Positions 1-10,848 of a stretch of DNA of 64,000 nucleotides are shown here, piece by piece (positions within the stretch are counted from its first letter, which is position 1; each line of letters opens with the position of its first letter). The position numbers and the translations under genes were made by a program. A model generated the notes under the pieces. That model was not told the origin of the DNA and did no database searches. It saw only the letters and a list, made by a program, of their open reading frames with translations. Source of the DNA: Thermoflexus hugenholtzii JAD2 (GTDB lineage: Bacteria; Pseudomonadota; Gammaproteobacteria; Burkholderiales; Burkholderiaceae); the NCBI GenBank assembly GCA_943325205.2, contig CALPOM020000002.1, positions 1-64,000 of the forward strand, read 5' to 3'.

Positions 1-346
1 ACATCCGAGCGATTTTGGCTGCCCCGATGGTAAAAATTAATACTATTAGAAGGCTTGGTGCAAGTCTTAAATAGCGATTTGTAATCCTAGCGCCAAAGCT
101 ATTCAACCTCTCATGGGCCTGAAAGCTTTTGCTTGATAGATACCCAGCAATTACTAAAAAGATAGGGACTGCATTTGCACCATAAAGATCAAACCAACTA
201 GCAATCTGGGTTAGTGGATATGTGATCATCTCAGATAGGATCCCATATCGACTGAGATGATGAAGGATGATTACTTGAGCAGCAAAAACTTTAAAAAAAT
301 CAATGGTCAATAACTGACGCTGTAAAGGAGTATGAGTTTTTGACAC
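1..346 (-). CDS. Acyltransferase 3 (OafA/YrhL-like) family protein, N-terminal part, truncated by window edge
   Basis: Reverse-strand translation from a GTG at 344-346 reads VSKTHTPLQRQLLTIDFFKVFAAQVIILHHLSRYGILSEMITYPLTQIASWFDLYGANAVPIFLVIAGYLSSKSF..., typical of acyltransferase-3 N-termini. Not in the ORF track because it runs off the edge. Exact start uncertain. Confidence 0.7.
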   Translation of the reverse strand, partial: MSKTHTPLQRQLLTIDFFKVFAAQVIILHHLSRYGILSEMITYPLTQIASWFDLYGANAVPIFLVIAGYLSSKSFQAHERLNSFGARITNRYLRLAPSLLIVLIFTIGAAKIARM

Positions 347-466
347 TTTTTTAATATTTTTTAGGCAATGAAAATCTTTAGATCCGAGGGGGTGTTAGCG
401 AGGATAAAAAATAGATTTTCATGACTTAGTTCTCCAATATGTAGATTCCTATTATTTAAATTTCCT

Positions 467-844
467 TTAGATACCCATTTCTTTAAAAACCTCTTTAGCA
501 ATTTTGAAGCTATCCAGCGAGGCAGGCACTCCACAATAAACGGCGGCTTGTAAAAAGACTTCCTTGATTTCATCTTTAGTAAGGCCATTATTAATTGCGC
601 CTCGGACATGTAATTTGACCTCATTGGGTCGATTCAGGGCAGTCAGCATTGCCAAATTCAAAAAACTCCGGGTTTTACGATCCAGTCCGGGACGGCCCCA
701 GATTTCTCCCCAGCAATTTGCGGTAACAAACTCTTGCAAATCCTGCGTAAAGTCATCTGCATTGTTGATAGAAGCATCGACGTATTCTGATCCTAAAACT
801 TCACGACGGATTTTAAGACCTTTATCAAAGTTTGCGCTACTCAT
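467..844 (-). CDS. Carboxymuconolactone decarboxylase family protein (4-carboxymuconolactone decarboxylase-like)
   Basis: 125 aa ORF with GLKIRREVLGSEYVD, WGRPGLDRKTRSFLNLAMLTALNRPNEVKLHVRGAINNGLTKDEIKEVFLQAAVYCGVPA, characteristic of PcaC/CMD proteins. Confidence 0.9.
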   Translation of the reverse strand: MSSANFDKGLKIRREVLGSEYVDASINNADDFTQDLQEFVTANCWGEIWGRPGLDRKTRSFLNLAMLTALNRPNEVKLHVRGAINNGLTKDEIKEVFLQAAVYCGVPASLDSFKIAKEVFKEMGI

Positions 845-956
845 ATTGAATCTCCTTAGGTTATCTATTAATAATCATTTATTCTAACTCTCTTCTAAAA
901 ATTGTCTGGTAAGTTGTGATAAATTCGAGAGAAGAAAACATCATTAGGAGGCGTAA

Positions 957-2006
957 GTGAAACAACTCGCGATTGTGACTACTATGAGTCATTCTGGTTC
1001 GCGCCAGAATTCGTATTGCAAAGATACTACTAAATATGTGACGATTATTTGTTTCATCTATCTCGCTGGCTTGCTTTTTTTTACTAGTAGCCGGACTCTG
1101 CATGCTCAAGCTTATCCGGATCGACCCGTGAAGATTGTTGTCCCTTATGGACCAGGGGGCGGTTCTGATATTGTCATTCGCGCCATTCAAGCAAATGTTT
1201 CAGCAAGCTTAGGACAGCCGATCGTCATCGAAAATAAGCCTGGTGCTAGCAGTACCTTAGGGACTGATTTGGTTGCCAAGAGTACTCCTGATGGCTATAC
1301 GATGTTGGTTGTAGATATGGCTATTTTGGTCAACCCCAGTTTGTTTACTAAATTACCATACGACACACTAAAGGATTTACAACCTGTTATTTTTCTAGCT
1401 TCAACTCCTTCGATTATGTTGATTTCATCTAAGTTGGGTATTAAAAATCTCAAGGAATTGATTGCCAGCGCAAGAGCGCAGCCTGGGAAGTTGAGTTATG
1501 GCTCAGCTGGTTTTGGAACAGGTGGGCATATGGCAAGTGAAATGCTCAAGATTGTCACTGGCGTGGATTTAATTCATATACCTTATAAGGGGGCAGGCCC
1601 AGCCATGGCTGATGCTTTAGGCGGGCACGTGACGACGATGTTCACAACTACAGGAGCTGCCAAGGGCGTGATCGAATCTGGCCAGATGATTGGCTTGGGG
1701 ATAACTAGCGATAAGCGGGTTGAATCTTTAGGGCAAGTACCAACCTTTTTAGAGTTGGGATATCCAGACATTAATGCCAGCATTACTTGGGGAATATTTT
1801 TACCAACGGGTACCGCAAAAGAAGTTACCCAAAAGATTAATTCTGCATTTAATATGGCACTGCAAGCGCCGGACTCTAGGCAACGATTGATCGACTTGGG
1901 TTTTATGCCTGGCGGTGGAACCTCGCAGGCCTGGTCTCATGAAGTAAGTAAGTCTATTCAAAGATGGTCTGCCATTGTGAAGCAGGCCAATATTCGGGTA
2001 GAGTAA
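957..2006 (+). CDS. Tripartite tricarboxylate transporter (Bug family) substrate-binding protein
   Basis: YPDRPVKIVVPYGPGGGSDIVIRAI...GQPIVIENKPGASSTLGTDLVAKSTPDGYT; GTG start; N-terminal hydrophobic segment before the mature region. Confidence 0.9.
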   Translation: MKQLAIVTTMSHSGSRQNSYCKDTTKYVTIICFIYLAGLLFFTSSRTLHAQAYPDRPVKIVVPYGPGGGSDIVIRAIQANVSASLGQPIVIENKPGASSTLGTDLVAKSTPDGYTMLVVDMAILVNPSLFTKLPYDTLKDLQPVIFLASTPSIMLISSKLGIKNLKELIASARAQPGKLSYGSAGFGTGGHMASEMLKIVTGVDLIHIPYKGAGPAMADALGGHVTTMFTTTGAAKGVIESGQMIGLGITSDKRVESLGQVPTFLELGYPDINASITWGIFLPTGTAKEVTQKINSAFNMALQAPDSRQRLIDLGFMPGGGTSQAWSHEVSKSIQRWSAIVKQANIRVE

Positions 2007-2017
2007 TTCAAAGCGGC

Positions 2018-3043
2018 TTAGAAAGATTGGTGGTACGCCAAAACGCGATCTACTTCATTTTTAGAACCTAGGATTACTGAAACGCGTTCGTGTAATTGTT
2101 TTGGTTGTATCTGCAGAATATGTTCTTGACCATTAATCGAAGCCCCACCGGCTTGTTCGATTAAAAAGCTCATTGGGTTAGCCTCGTACATCAGACGCAG
2201 TTTTCCTGGCTTATTGGGTTCTCGTTGATCCCAGGGGTACATAAAAATCCCCCCACGCGTGAGTATCCGGTGTACATCGGCCACCATAGACGCCACCCAG
2301 CGCATATTAAAGTCTTTTTGCAAAGGACCGGTTGTACCTGCTAAACATTCTGAGACATATTGTTGAATAGGTTTTGCCCAGTGCCGCATATTCGACATAT
2401 TAATTGCAAATTCTTTTGTATCGACTGGAATTTTAACTGCGCTGCGTGTTAGAAAAAAAGTTGCTTGGTGGCGATCAAGAGTAAACATCTGGACGCCATT
2501 GCCAGTTGTTAGGACGAGGATTGTTTGTGGTCCGTATAGAGCATATCCGGCAGCAACTTGTTGATAACCAGCCTGTAAAAAATCACTTTCGGTAATCGGT
2601 AAATCTTGTTGTGGTTTTTTCAGAATAGAGAAGATTGTACCAATAGAGACATTCACATCAATATTCGAGGAGCCATCTAAGGGGTCAAAAAGTAAGAGAT
2701 AATCACCTTGTTGAAGGTGCTCTGGAATTACATGAATCGTATCTAACTCTTCGGAGGCCATGGCCGCTAAAAGGCCACTTGATTCATTTGCTTGAATCAA
2801 CATATCATTGGCTAGGATATCCAACTTTTGTTGCGTTTCACCTTGGATATTGCCACTACCTGCAGAGCCCAATATATTATCAAGAGCCCCTTGATTAACC
2901 GCTTTACTAATCATTTGGCAAGATTGGCTAATGTTTTCGATTAGTGCGATTAGGGGCTTTGCAATTGGATTTGCTATTAAATTATCCGATCTTAAAAAAT
3001 TTCCTAGAGATATTTTTACTGACTCGGCTTTGGCGGTAGACAT
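2018..3043 (-). CDS. fbp: Class 1 fructose-1,6-bisphosphatase
   Basis: [50 protein letters not shown] motifs. Start trimmed to [13 protein letters not shown], which removes the overlap with pepN. Confidence 0.95.
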   Translation of the reverse strand: MSTAKAESVKISLGNFLRSDNLIANPIAKPLIALIENISQSCQMISKAVNQGALDNILGSAGSGNIQGETQQKLDILANDMLIQANESSGLLAAMASEELDTIHVIPEHLQQGDYLLLFDPLDGSSNIDVNVSIGTIFSILKKPQQDLPITESDFLQAGYQQVAAGYALYGPQTILVLTTGNGVQMFTLDRHQATFFLTRSAVKIPVDTKEFAINMSNMRHWAKPIQQYVSECLAGTTGPLQKDFNMRWVASMVADVHRILTRGGIFMYPWDQREPNKPGKLRLMYEANPMSFLIEQAGGASINGQEHILQIQPKQLHERVSVILGSKNEVDRVLAYHQSF

Positions 3044-3056
3044 AGGTTCTCTTTCT

Positions 3057-5642
3057 TTAATCTGTAGATAACGCTTTATGGATGATTTCTGCCACATCAC
3101 TTGATAAGTTTTGTTGAGCAAGTTCTGCTAGAGTACTATGCATCATTTCTTGAAAGGGTGAGGCAAATTTTTTCCATCGATCAAGCCCCCGGGCAAGTCT
3201 TGCGGCGACTTGTGGATTGATGGCATTCAATTCTTTGACACACGCAATCCAAAAACCATAACCCCGACCTTGTTCGTCATGAAAACCTGCAGGATTATTA
3301 AGGCAAAAAGCATGTATCAGACTTCGCGTCCGGTTTGGGTTATTAATCTTAAAGGCGGGATGTTGTTTCAGTTGCAGAATATGATCCACTAAAGCGAAGT
3401 TTTCACGTGGTGGGACAGTTGCTTGAATTGCAAACCATTTATCCAGAGCGAGATCGTTATTTTTGTATTGCTCGTAAAAAATTTCTAGGCAAGGGGCTGC
3501 ATGCAAACTAGCGTGATGCACTAGTGCAGTCAGAGCAGCCAAGCGATCGGTCATATTGTGACAGGTTTTGAACTGTTGCTCCGCAAGAGCACTACCAAAC
3601 TCTAGATCATCAGCAATAAGCATCTGTAGTGCAAAGTTTTTAAGTGCTCTTTTTCCGGCTTGTTGCGCATTTGCTTGATAGGGCTCGTCAGTTTGGTATT
3701 TTTCGTAAGTTTCTTGCCAGGACTTTTTGAGGGACTTCGCTAGAGTACTTTGAAATTGTTTTTTTGAAGAATGAATGATGAGCGGGTTAACCCTGTCACA
3801 TTGCTCGTGCAGATAGGTTTCTGCTGGTAGGGTGAAAATGATTTCACGATAGGCCGGGTCAAGGCGATCGTCTAGTAGTAACTGTTCCCAAACAGATATG
3901 AGTTCCTGGCTTGGCGATGAATTATTTAAGATGGCCTGTAGGGCTAATTGTTGCCCGGCTTCCCATTGATTAAAAGGGTTGTCATCATATTGGAAAAGAT
4001 AGATCAGTTCACGCGTGGATTGCGTAAATTGCAGGATAACGGGGGCCGAGAAATCTCGGTTGATGGATAAGATGGGTTTTCTTGGAATTTTTTCTAGGCA
4101 AATTGTTTGGTTTACTTCTTTCAGTTCAATTAAAAATTCTTGGGTTTGTTGGTGTTCTATCAACAACTTTGTTTTAAGTGGAATATGAAAAGGCTTTTTA
4201 ATTGCTTGATTTGGTGTTGGGGGGCAGTATTGCGATAAGTTGATGGTGTAGGTTTGATCTTCGGAGTTGTAATTTTCTGTAATAGCAACCTGGGGTGTCC
4301 CAGCCTGACTATACCAATTCTTAAACTGTTCTAGATCGATAGCATTCGCATCCGACATGGCAGACACAAAGTCATCACAAGTGACAGCTTGGCCATCATG
4401 CCTTTGAAAGTACAGATCCATGCCTTTGCGAAAGCCGGGTTCTCCAAGCAGCGTATGTTGCATACGTACGACTTCAGCACCTTTTTCATACACTGTAACG
4501 GTATAAAAATTATTGATTTCTTGATAGCTATCGGGGCGAATAGGATGTGCCATTGGGCCGGCATCCTCTGGAAACTGGATTTGGCGAAGCAGTCTGACAT
4601 CTTCAATTCTTTTAACAGCTTTGCCCGATTCTGAGCCCATGAGGTCGGCTGAGAACTCTTGATCACGAAAAACCGTTAGGCCTTCTTTGAGGGAGAGTTG
4701 AAACCAGTCTTTGCAAGTGACGCGATTGCCGGTCCAATTATGAAAATATTCGTGACCAACGACACTTTCGATATTCGCAAAGTCGATATCTGTGGCGCTA
4801 TTTGGATCGGCAAGGACATATTTTGTATTAAAAATATTTAGGCCTTTATTTTCCATTGCGCCCATATTGAAGTCGCCTACCGCAACGATCATAAAGCGAT
4901 CCAAGTCTAGTTCTAAGCCAAATCGGTTTTCATCCCAAGTGATTGCTTTGATAAGCGAATCCATAGCATGCTGCGTTTTTGATAGATCTTTTTTTTCAAC
5001 CCAAATTTGTAGTAGTTTTTCTTTACCGGATTGCGTGGTGATTGTTTTTTCTAAAACGGATAATTGGCCTGCTACGATGGCAAACAAATAAGAGGGCTTT
5101 GGAAATGGATCTTCCCAAGTTGCGCTATGCCTATCATCACTTAGTTCCTCTTCTTGAATCAGGTTACCGTTACTTAATAAAATGGGATAGTCTTTTTTTG
5201 CAGCAGTTAATTTCACGGTAAAGAGTGTGAGGACGTCGGGTTGGTCAAGAAAGTAAGTAATTTTTCTAAAGCCTTCAGCTTCACATTGGGTAAAGAAATT
5301 TCCACTGGAGACATACAAGCCCATTAAGCTTGTATTTTCTAGAGGGTTATTCGAGCATGTGATTTCTAGATCAAACTCATTGGGCAGATCATGTAAGACC
5401 AATTCTTTTGCATGGAGTTCAAAATACCGATAGGCTTGCCCATTTACTAGGAGGGATAGGAGTTCTAAATCCTCCCCTTTGAGGACGAGAGGACCCGGGC
5501 TAAGTCGAGTTATTTTTAATGTTGACTGGACGATTGTTTTGATTGGATTGAGAGAAAAATCCAAAAAAACTGATTGAATCGCAAAATTTGGTGCTTGGTA
5601 GTCTGTCCGGTAGAAGGTCGGAGAATTTTCTGTTTTTAGCAT
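3057..5642 (-). CDS. pepN: Aminopeptidase N (M1 family)
   Basis: [49 protein letters not shown] zinc site; full-length 861 aa. Confidence 0.96.
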   Translation of the reverse strand: MLKTENSPTFYRTDYQAPNFAIQSVFLDFSLNPIKTIVQSTLKITRLSPGPLVLKGEDLELLSLLVNGQAYRYFELHAKELVLHDLPNEFDLEITCSNNPLENTSLMGLYVSSGNFFTQCEAEGFRKITYFLDQPDVLTLFTVKLTAAKKDYPILLSNGNLIQEEELSDDRHSATWEDPFPKPSYLFAIVAGQLSVLEKTITTQSGKEKLLQIWVEKKDLSKTQHAMDSLIKAITWDENRFGLELDLDRFMIVAVGDFNMGAMENKGLNIFNTKYVLADPNSATDIDFANIESVVGHEYFHNWTGNRVTCKDWFQLSLKEGLTVFRDQEFSADLMGSESGKAVKRIEDVRLLRQIQFPEDAGPMAHPIRPDSYQEINNFYTVTVYEKGAEVVRMQHTLLGEPGFRKGMDLYFQRHDGQAVTCDDFVSAMSDANAIDLEQFKNWYSQAGTPQVAITENYNSEDQTYTINLSQYCPPTPNQAIKKPFHIPLKTKLLIEHQQTQEFLIELKEVNQTICLEKIPRKPILSINRDFSAPVILQFTQSTRELIYLFQYDDNPFNQWEAGQQLALQAILNNSSPSQELISVWEQLLLDDRLDPAYREIIFTLPAETYLHEQCDRVNPLIIHSSKKQFQSTLAKSLKKSWQETYEKYQTDEPYQANAQQAGKRALKNFALQMLIADDLEFGSALAEQQFKTCHNMTDRLAALTALVHHASLHAAPCLEIFYEQYKNNDLALDKWFAIQATVPPRENFALVDHILQLKQHPAFKINNPNRTRSLIHAFCLNNPAGFHDEQGRGYGFWIACVKELNAINPQVAARLARGLDRWKKFASPFQEMMHSTLAELAQQNLSSDVAEIIHKALSTD

Positions 5643-5846
5643 GAGAACATTGTATGAGACAAATAAATAGAGCGCATCAATAGGTTATTATTATGACAAA
5701 TTGATGAAACTATAGTTTTTAACTATCATTATATTAAATAAATACAATTTTCCTATTTAGGAAATTAGTTCTACACTGCGTTTGTCACTTGAGTGATTGT
5801 AATCATTCTAAAGACATCTTTTATTTAACTTACCTAGGAGTAAACA

Positions 5847-6269
5847 ATGCCTACTTTAAAAGGTTCTAAAACTGAGCAGTGCTTGAAAGACGCATTTGCT
5901 GGTGAATCACAAGCAAATCGTCGTTATTTGTATTTCGCGAACAAAGCGGATATCGAAGGACAGAATGATGTTGCTGCATTATTCCGCTCAACAGCTGAAG
6001 GTGAAACAGGTCATGCCCATGGTCACCTCGAATTTTTAGAGCAATCTGGTGATCCAGCAACTGGTTTATCGATTAAATCTTCTAAAGATTGTCTAGCTGC
6101 AGCAGTTGCTGGTGAGACACACGAATATACCGATATGTATCCTGGTATGGCTAAAACAGCCCGTGATGAAGGCTTTGATGAAGTTGCTGATTGGTTTGAA
6201 ACATTAGCTAAAGCTGAGCGTTCACACGCCAACCGTTATCAAAAGGCTTTAGACGCTTTTGTAGCTTAA
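5847..6269 (+). CDS. Rubrerythrin family protein
   Basis: [32 protein letters not shown]...[15 protein letters not shown]...[29 protein letters not shown] diiron motifs; SD CTAGGAG upstream. Confidence 0.93.
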   Translation: MPTLKGSKTEQCLKDAFAGESQANRRYLYFANKADIEGQNDVAALFRSTAEGETGHAHGHLEFLEQSGDPATGLSIKSSKDCLAAAVAGETHEYTDMYPGMAKTARDEGFDEVADWFETLAKAERSHANRYQKALDAFVA

Positions 6270-6362
6270 TCGTAGTAAGGTTTTTTTTAGATTCCTGATT
6301 CACATCGGGAATCTTCTAAAGAATCTTTTAAACAACTACACATATATCCATGAAGGTAAAAA

Positions 6363-7706
6363 ATGAGTCGAGAAGGTAATTTGGAGGCGCCAACGCGTCA
6401 TCCTTTAGATTGGCAGAATCCTGAATTCTATAACCAAGTGAGCGTTGATAAAGAACTTGAACGCGTATTTGATATTTGTCATGGATGTCGCAGGTGCGTC
6501 AGTTTATGCGGGTCATTCCCAACACTTTTTGATTTGGTCGATGAGACCTCGGATGGTGAGGTGCATGGTATTCCCAAGTCGGCTTATGAAAGCGTTGTAG
6601 ATCAGTGTTATCTGTGTGATCTGTGTTACATGACTAAGTGCCCTTATGTACCACCCCATGAATGGAATCTTGATTTTCCGCATCTGATGTTGCGAGCTAA
6701 AGCCATTAAACATGAAAATGGGAAGACTAACTTTCGAGATAACTTGTTGTCATCAACGGATAAAATTGGTCGCTTTGCTGGTATTCCAGTAGTGACACAG
6801 ATAGTCAATCAAGTCAATAAGTCCCATTTGGCCAGAGGAGTTATGGAGTCGGCGCTAGGGGTTGATCAAAATGCTTGGTTACCCGAGTTTGCTGTGAAGA
6901 AATTTAAACAAGTTGCCACGCCATCAGCCAATTGGCCTGTTAAAGATGGCGCGAAGACGCCGGGCAAGGTTGCCGTCTATGCAACTTGTTACATTAACTA
7001 CAATGAGCCGGGCATTGGTCAGGATTTATTGCATATTCTCAATCATAACGAAATTCCTTATCAGCTGGTTGATAAAGAGGCCTGCTGTGGCATGCCAAAA
7101 CTAGAGCTTGGTGACTTAAAAGCAGTAGAAAAATTAAAAGAGATCAACATTCCGCAATTAGCTAAATTAGCTAAAGAAGGTTACGCAATCGTCACTCCGA
7201 TACCTTCATGCACGCTGATGTTTAAACAAGAATTACCTTTAATGTTCCCACAGGATGCCGATGTGCAATTAGTTAAAGAGGCGATGTGGGATCCCTTTGA
7301 ATACCTCATAGCCAGAAATAAGGATGGGCTCTTGAAAACGGATTTTCAAGAGGAACTTGGGCAGGTTAGTTATCACGTTCCGTGCCATTCACGTGTACAA
7401 AATGTAGGTAAAAAAACTGCCGAAATATTACAGATGATTCCTGGCACAACGGTGCATGTGGTGGAACGATGTTCTGGGCATTCAGGAACATGGGGTGTGA
7501 AGAAGGAATTTCATCAGACTGCTATGAAAATTGGAAAACCAGTATTTAAGAACATGGCAAGCGATGAGCCTAAATATATTAGCTCGGACTGCCAGTTGGC
7601 GGGGCATCACATCGAGCAGGGTATGGCTGAGGCGGGATTAAAAAAAGCGCAAATGGAACACCCCCTGTCGCTCGTTGCAATTGCTTATGGGATCCACCAA
7701 CAATAA
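6363..7706 (+). CDS. (Fe-S)-binding protein, GlpC/heterodisulfide-reductase-like (CCG domains)
   Basis: CHGCRRCVSLCGSFP and CYLCDLCYMTKCPYVPPHEW clusters plus CCG-type C-terminal half (ACCGMPKLELGD, CHSRVQNVGKK, CSGHSGTWGVK). Confidence 0.85.
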   Translation: MSREGNLEAPTRHPLDWQNPEFYNQVSVDKELERVFDICHGCRRCVSLCGSFPTLFDLVDETSDGEVHGIPKSAYESVVDQCYLCDLCYMTKCPYVPPHEWNLDFPHLMLRAKAIKHENGKTNFRDNLLSSTDKIGRFAGIPVVTQIVNQVNKSHLARGVMESALGVDQNAWLPEFAVKKFKQVATPSANWPVKDGAKTPGKVAVYATCYINYNEPGIGQDLLHILNHNEIPYQLVDKEACCGMPKLELGDLKAVEKLKEINIPQLAKLAKEGYAIVTPIPSCTLMFKQELPLMFPQDADVQLVKEAMWDPFEYLIARNKDGLLKTDFQEELGQVSYHVPCHSRVQNVGKKTAEILQMIPGTTVHVVERCSGHSGTWGVKKEFHQTAMKIGKPVFKNMASDEPKYISSDCQLAGHHIEQGMAEAGLKKAQMEHPLSLVAIAYGIHQQ

Positions 7707-7722
7707 TGAGCTGTAATTTTTA

Positions 7723-8334
7723 ATGAATGAAGAAATGAAAGAAACGAAAATGCCAAAAATTAAACGCGAACAATTAATGAGTTTAGAGGCGTATCACAAA
7801 GCCAGGCCTCAAATGCGTGAGCAGGTTATCAAGATGCGCAAGATCAGAACGGTCAGTCTAGGCGAGCATCTCAACTTGATTTTTGAAAATGAATTTTTAA
7901 TGCAGTATCAAATTCAAGAAATGTTACGTGTCGAGAAAACATTCACAGATGAAGGGATTCATGATGAATTAGATGCTTATAATCCACTTATTCCGGACGG
8001 TTCAAACTTTAAAGCTACCATGATGCTTGAGTATCCTAATGAGGCTGATCGAAAAATTGCCTTAGGAAAAATGGTTGGTATTGAGCACAAAATGTTTATT
8101 GAAGTAGAGGGGCAGACTCGCGTTTACGGTATCGCTGACGAAGACCTAGAGCGTTCTACTGCTGATAAGACTTCAGCAGTGCACTTTATTCGGTTTGAAC
8201 TGACCAGTGATATGAAGCGCGCTTTGCAAGCTGGTGCGCAGATGATGGTAGGGTGCGAACATCCTGAATATCCGATGCACGTAGAGGTTTTAGAGCCAGA
8301 AACGTTGGCTTCTTTATTAACAGACCTGAGTTAG
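7723..8334 (+). CDS. DUF3501 family protein
   Basis: 203 aa, KIKREQLMSLEAYHKARPQMREQVIKMRKIRTVSLGEHLNLIFENE; genomic position directly after rubrerythrin and the Fe-S protein as is usual for this family. Confidence 0.8.
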   Translation: MNEEMKETKMPKIKREQLMSLEAYHKARPQMREQVIKMRKIRTVSLGEHLNLIFENEFLMQYQIQEMLRVEKTFTDEGIHDELDAYNPLIPDGSNFKATMMLEYPNEADRKIALGKMVGIEHKMFIEVEGQTRVYGIADEDLERSTADKTSAVHFIRFELTSDMKRALQAGAQMMVGCEHPEYPMHVEVLEPETLASLLTDLS

Positions 8335-8382
8335 GTAGATCAAATTTCCCTAGCAGTTATCGCATTCGTGGATAATTGTTAG

Positions 8383-9288
8383 GTGAAGATTAAAAATATT
8401 ATCGATTTTGTTCTACTCAGTGCATTGTGGGGTGGTTCGTATGTTTTTATGCGGTTTACAGTAGGGCACTTTGAGGCAATTGTTGTCGCTCAGTCTCGAC
8501 TCTTGATAGGTGCCCTTTGCATTGGTCTTGTCATACTTTTTAGAAGAAGTCTGTGGCAACACCTGCAGTTGACGCGCTCAGATTTTGGTACGTTAAGTAT
8601 TATTTCAATCTTCAATTCCACGCTACCCTTTGCTCTATTTACTTATGCCTTGCAATATTTAAATGCTGGCGTTGGGGCAATACTTAATTCAACATCACCC
8701 ATTTGGACAGCAATTATTGGATCACTTTGGTTACACGACCATTTAAGTAATAGTCGTAAATTTGGGTTATTAATTGGTTTTTTAGGAATTGTATTTTTAA
8801 TGTGGGGTAAAACGAGCTTTGTTGCGGGTGGTTTAGGATTGCCAGTTTTGGCTAGTATCGGGGTCACTATTTCATATGGCTTTGCTACAAACTATGTCAA
8901 AAAATATGGCCAGGGTATACATCCTGTCGCGATGTCATTTGTCAGCTTAGCCATCGGCGCTTGTATTCTGGCAGTTCCTGCATATGCCCTTTATCCAACA
9001 GCGCCTATTCCTTGGAGTGCCTGGATGGGTATCGCAGGCCTTGGAATTGGATCAACCGGTATTGCGTACTTTTTGTATTATCGCTTGATGGAAAATACCA
9101 GTCCCACAACGGCAATTTCTACCACTTTTTTAGTGCCCGTTTTTAGTATTTTATGGGGCGATATTTTCCTCAATGAAGAGCCAACTTTGCAGATGGTCAT
9201 TGGCGGCTTAATTATTCTTTTTGGAACAGCCTTGGCTGTCGGTATTTTGCCTTTTGGGAGCAAGAAGGCGAAGTTAGTTAATACTTAG
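8383..9288 (+). CDS. DMT (EamA) family transporter
   Basis: ~10 hydrophobic segments, LLSALWGGSYVFMRF, NSTSPIWTAIIGSLWLHD; GTG start. Confidence 0.88.
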   Translation: MKIKNIIDFVLLSALWGGSYVFMRFTVGHFEAIVVAQSRLLIGALCIGLVILFRRSLWQHLQLTRSDFGTLSIISIFNSTLPFALFTYALQYLNAGVGAILNSTSPIWTAIIGSLWLHDHLSNSRKFGLLIGFLGIVFLMWGKTSFVAGGLGLPVLASIGVTISYGFATNYVKKYGQGIHPVAMSFVSLAIGACILAVPAYALYPTAPIPWSAWMGIAGLGIGSTGIAYFLYYRLMENTSPTTAISTTFLVPVFSILWGDIFLNEEPTLQMVIGGLIILFGTALAVGILPFGSKKAKLVNT

Positions 9289-9309
9289 TTGGAGACTAAG
9301 AATCCCACC

Positions 9310-10005
9310 TTAAGCATGCCAACCTAAGTGGCGGGCCAGAAAGTGTTTGCCAAGTTGCGTTTGCGGCTGTTTAAAAAAAGATTCAGTAGAGTCTATTTCT
9401 GCAACTTGACCATCTACAATCAAGATGACATGTTGAGAGAGTCGTTGAACTTGACCCATATCGTGGGAAGCCATTAAAAATCGGGTACCCTGCTTAGCCA
9501 ACTGGAGTATTTGATCTTCAATAAAGTCAGCTGTTGCCGGATCCATATTAGCGGTTGGTTCATCTAACAAAATCAATGCTGCCTCCACGAGAACTGCCCG
9601 AGCTATAGCAACCCGTTGTTTTTCACCAGCGGAGAGTTTAGTCGCCGCTTGATTGGCAAGATGTCCTAGATGAAACCTTTGTAGGACATCATTAATCATC
9701 TGATCATGAATTCGTGGATAGGCATCCTGGAGAATTGCTAAATTGTCACGCACAGACATTTTTAAAAAAGTGACTTGATTGAGTAATAGGAAGATCGATT
9801 CAAAGGGGTGGTGAAGCTGCAAATTTTTATTGGTTTGTAGTCCAGATAACGTTTTTAATAAAGAGGTCTTACCAGAACCATTTGGTCCGATAATAGCGGT
9901 AATTTGATCAATCGGGATTGAGAGATTTTTAATATCCAAGATGGCTTTGTCATTAGGAGCAAGATACAGATTTTCTATCTCGATTGACTGAATTAGATTA
10001 GCCAT
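9310..10005 (-). CDS. ABC transporter ATP-binding protein, tungstate/Tup-like
   Basis: Walker A GPNGSGKTS, signature LSAGEKQRVAIARA, Walker B ALILLDEPT; overlaps the 3' end of the permease gene. Start trimmed to MANLIQSIEIENL. Confidence 0.82.
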   Translation of the reverse strand: MANLIQSIEIENLYLAPNDKAILDIKNLSIPIDQITAIIGPNGSGKTSLLKTLSGLQTNKNLQLHHPFESIFLLLNQVTFLKMSVRDNLAILQDAYPRIHDQMINDVLQRFHLGHLANQAATKLSAGEKQRVAIARAVLVEAALILLDEPTANMDPATADFIEDQILQLAKQGTRFLMASHDMGQVQRLSQHVILIVDGQVAEIDSTESFFKQPQTQLGKHFLARHLGWHA

Positions 10006-10705
10006 AATTTTTCTCAGCAATATGTTTCATGACGCTGGCTAGTAAATTAATCATTAAAACGATACTAATCAATACAATGCCAAGAGCTAGTGCAAAGGGT
10101 AAGTCACCTTTACTTGTTTCTAAAGAAATTGCCGTAGTCAGAGTGCGCGTAGAGTTGGCAATATTGCCACCCACGATCATCACTGTCCCAACCTCCGAAA
10201 TGGCACGACCAAAACCAGCAAGGACTGCCAGTAGTAAAGAAAAGCGGCAATCCCAAAGAATCCACTTTATTTGTGATTGATTACTTAAGTGGAGTGTTTT
10301 TAAAGTTTCACCGTGGATTGCCCAGCCATCAGCAATAATTTGTCTTGAAATAGCCGCTATGAGTGGAATGGTAATGAGTGATTGGGCAATAATCATTCCT
10401 GTCGTGGAAAATAGTAGACCAAGGCTACCAAGGGGCCCAGACCTAGAAAGTAATAGATAGATCAGTACACCGATAATAACTGTAGGTACATTCATGAGCG
10501 AGTTTAAGATCGTGATTAGCCACTTTCTACCAACAAAGTCATTCGTTGCTAGGATCCCTCCTAATGGTAAGCCCAGGAATGTTCCGATAACTAATGCAGT
10601 AAGACTGACTTGTAATGAGACACCTACAATTTCCCAAACTTGTTGATCAAAATACAGGACAAGCTCAAAAGACTCTAAAAGGGTAGGCCACATTGATGGG
10701 ATCAC
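9998..10705 (-). CDS. ABC transporter permease, tungstate/Tup-like
   Basis: Permease topology, SLMNVPTVIIGVLIYLLLSRSGPLG, AISEVGTVMIVGGNIANSTRTLTTAISLETSKGD, typical of TupB-like permeases. Confidence 0.82.
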   Translation of the reverse strand: MIPSMWPTLLESFELVLYFDQQVWEIVGVSLQVSLTALVIGTFLGLPLGGILATNDFVGRKWLITILNSLMNVPTVIIGVLIYLLLSRSGPLGSLGLLFSTTGMIIAQSLITIPLIAAISRQIIADGWAIHGETLKTLHLSNQSQIKWILWDCRFSLLLAVLAGFGRAISEVGTVMIVGGNIANSTRTLTTAISLETSKGDLPFALALGIVLISIVLMINLLASVMKHIAEKNYG

Positions 10706-10848
10706 TTACTTTGAAAAATGAACCAACGCAGCGGATGTGAATATTGTTTCATAGGAACTCCATGATAAAACAATCAATTCAAAGATGCCAACTCCGAGTA
10801 AAATAGGGGATCAAGATGAAACTCGCAGTTGATTAAAAAAGGAATCAT

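Noticed and set aside
361-624. 87-aa minus-strand ORF
   Set aside because: Overlaps the convincing carboxymuconolactone decarboxylase gene in another frame; no recognisable motif.
6289-6314. Hairpin AGATTCC...GGAATCT after rubrerythrin as a terminator
   Set aside because: Stem is real, but the T-run lies upstream of it and there is no strong U-tract after it; could allow readthrough into the Fe-S gene.
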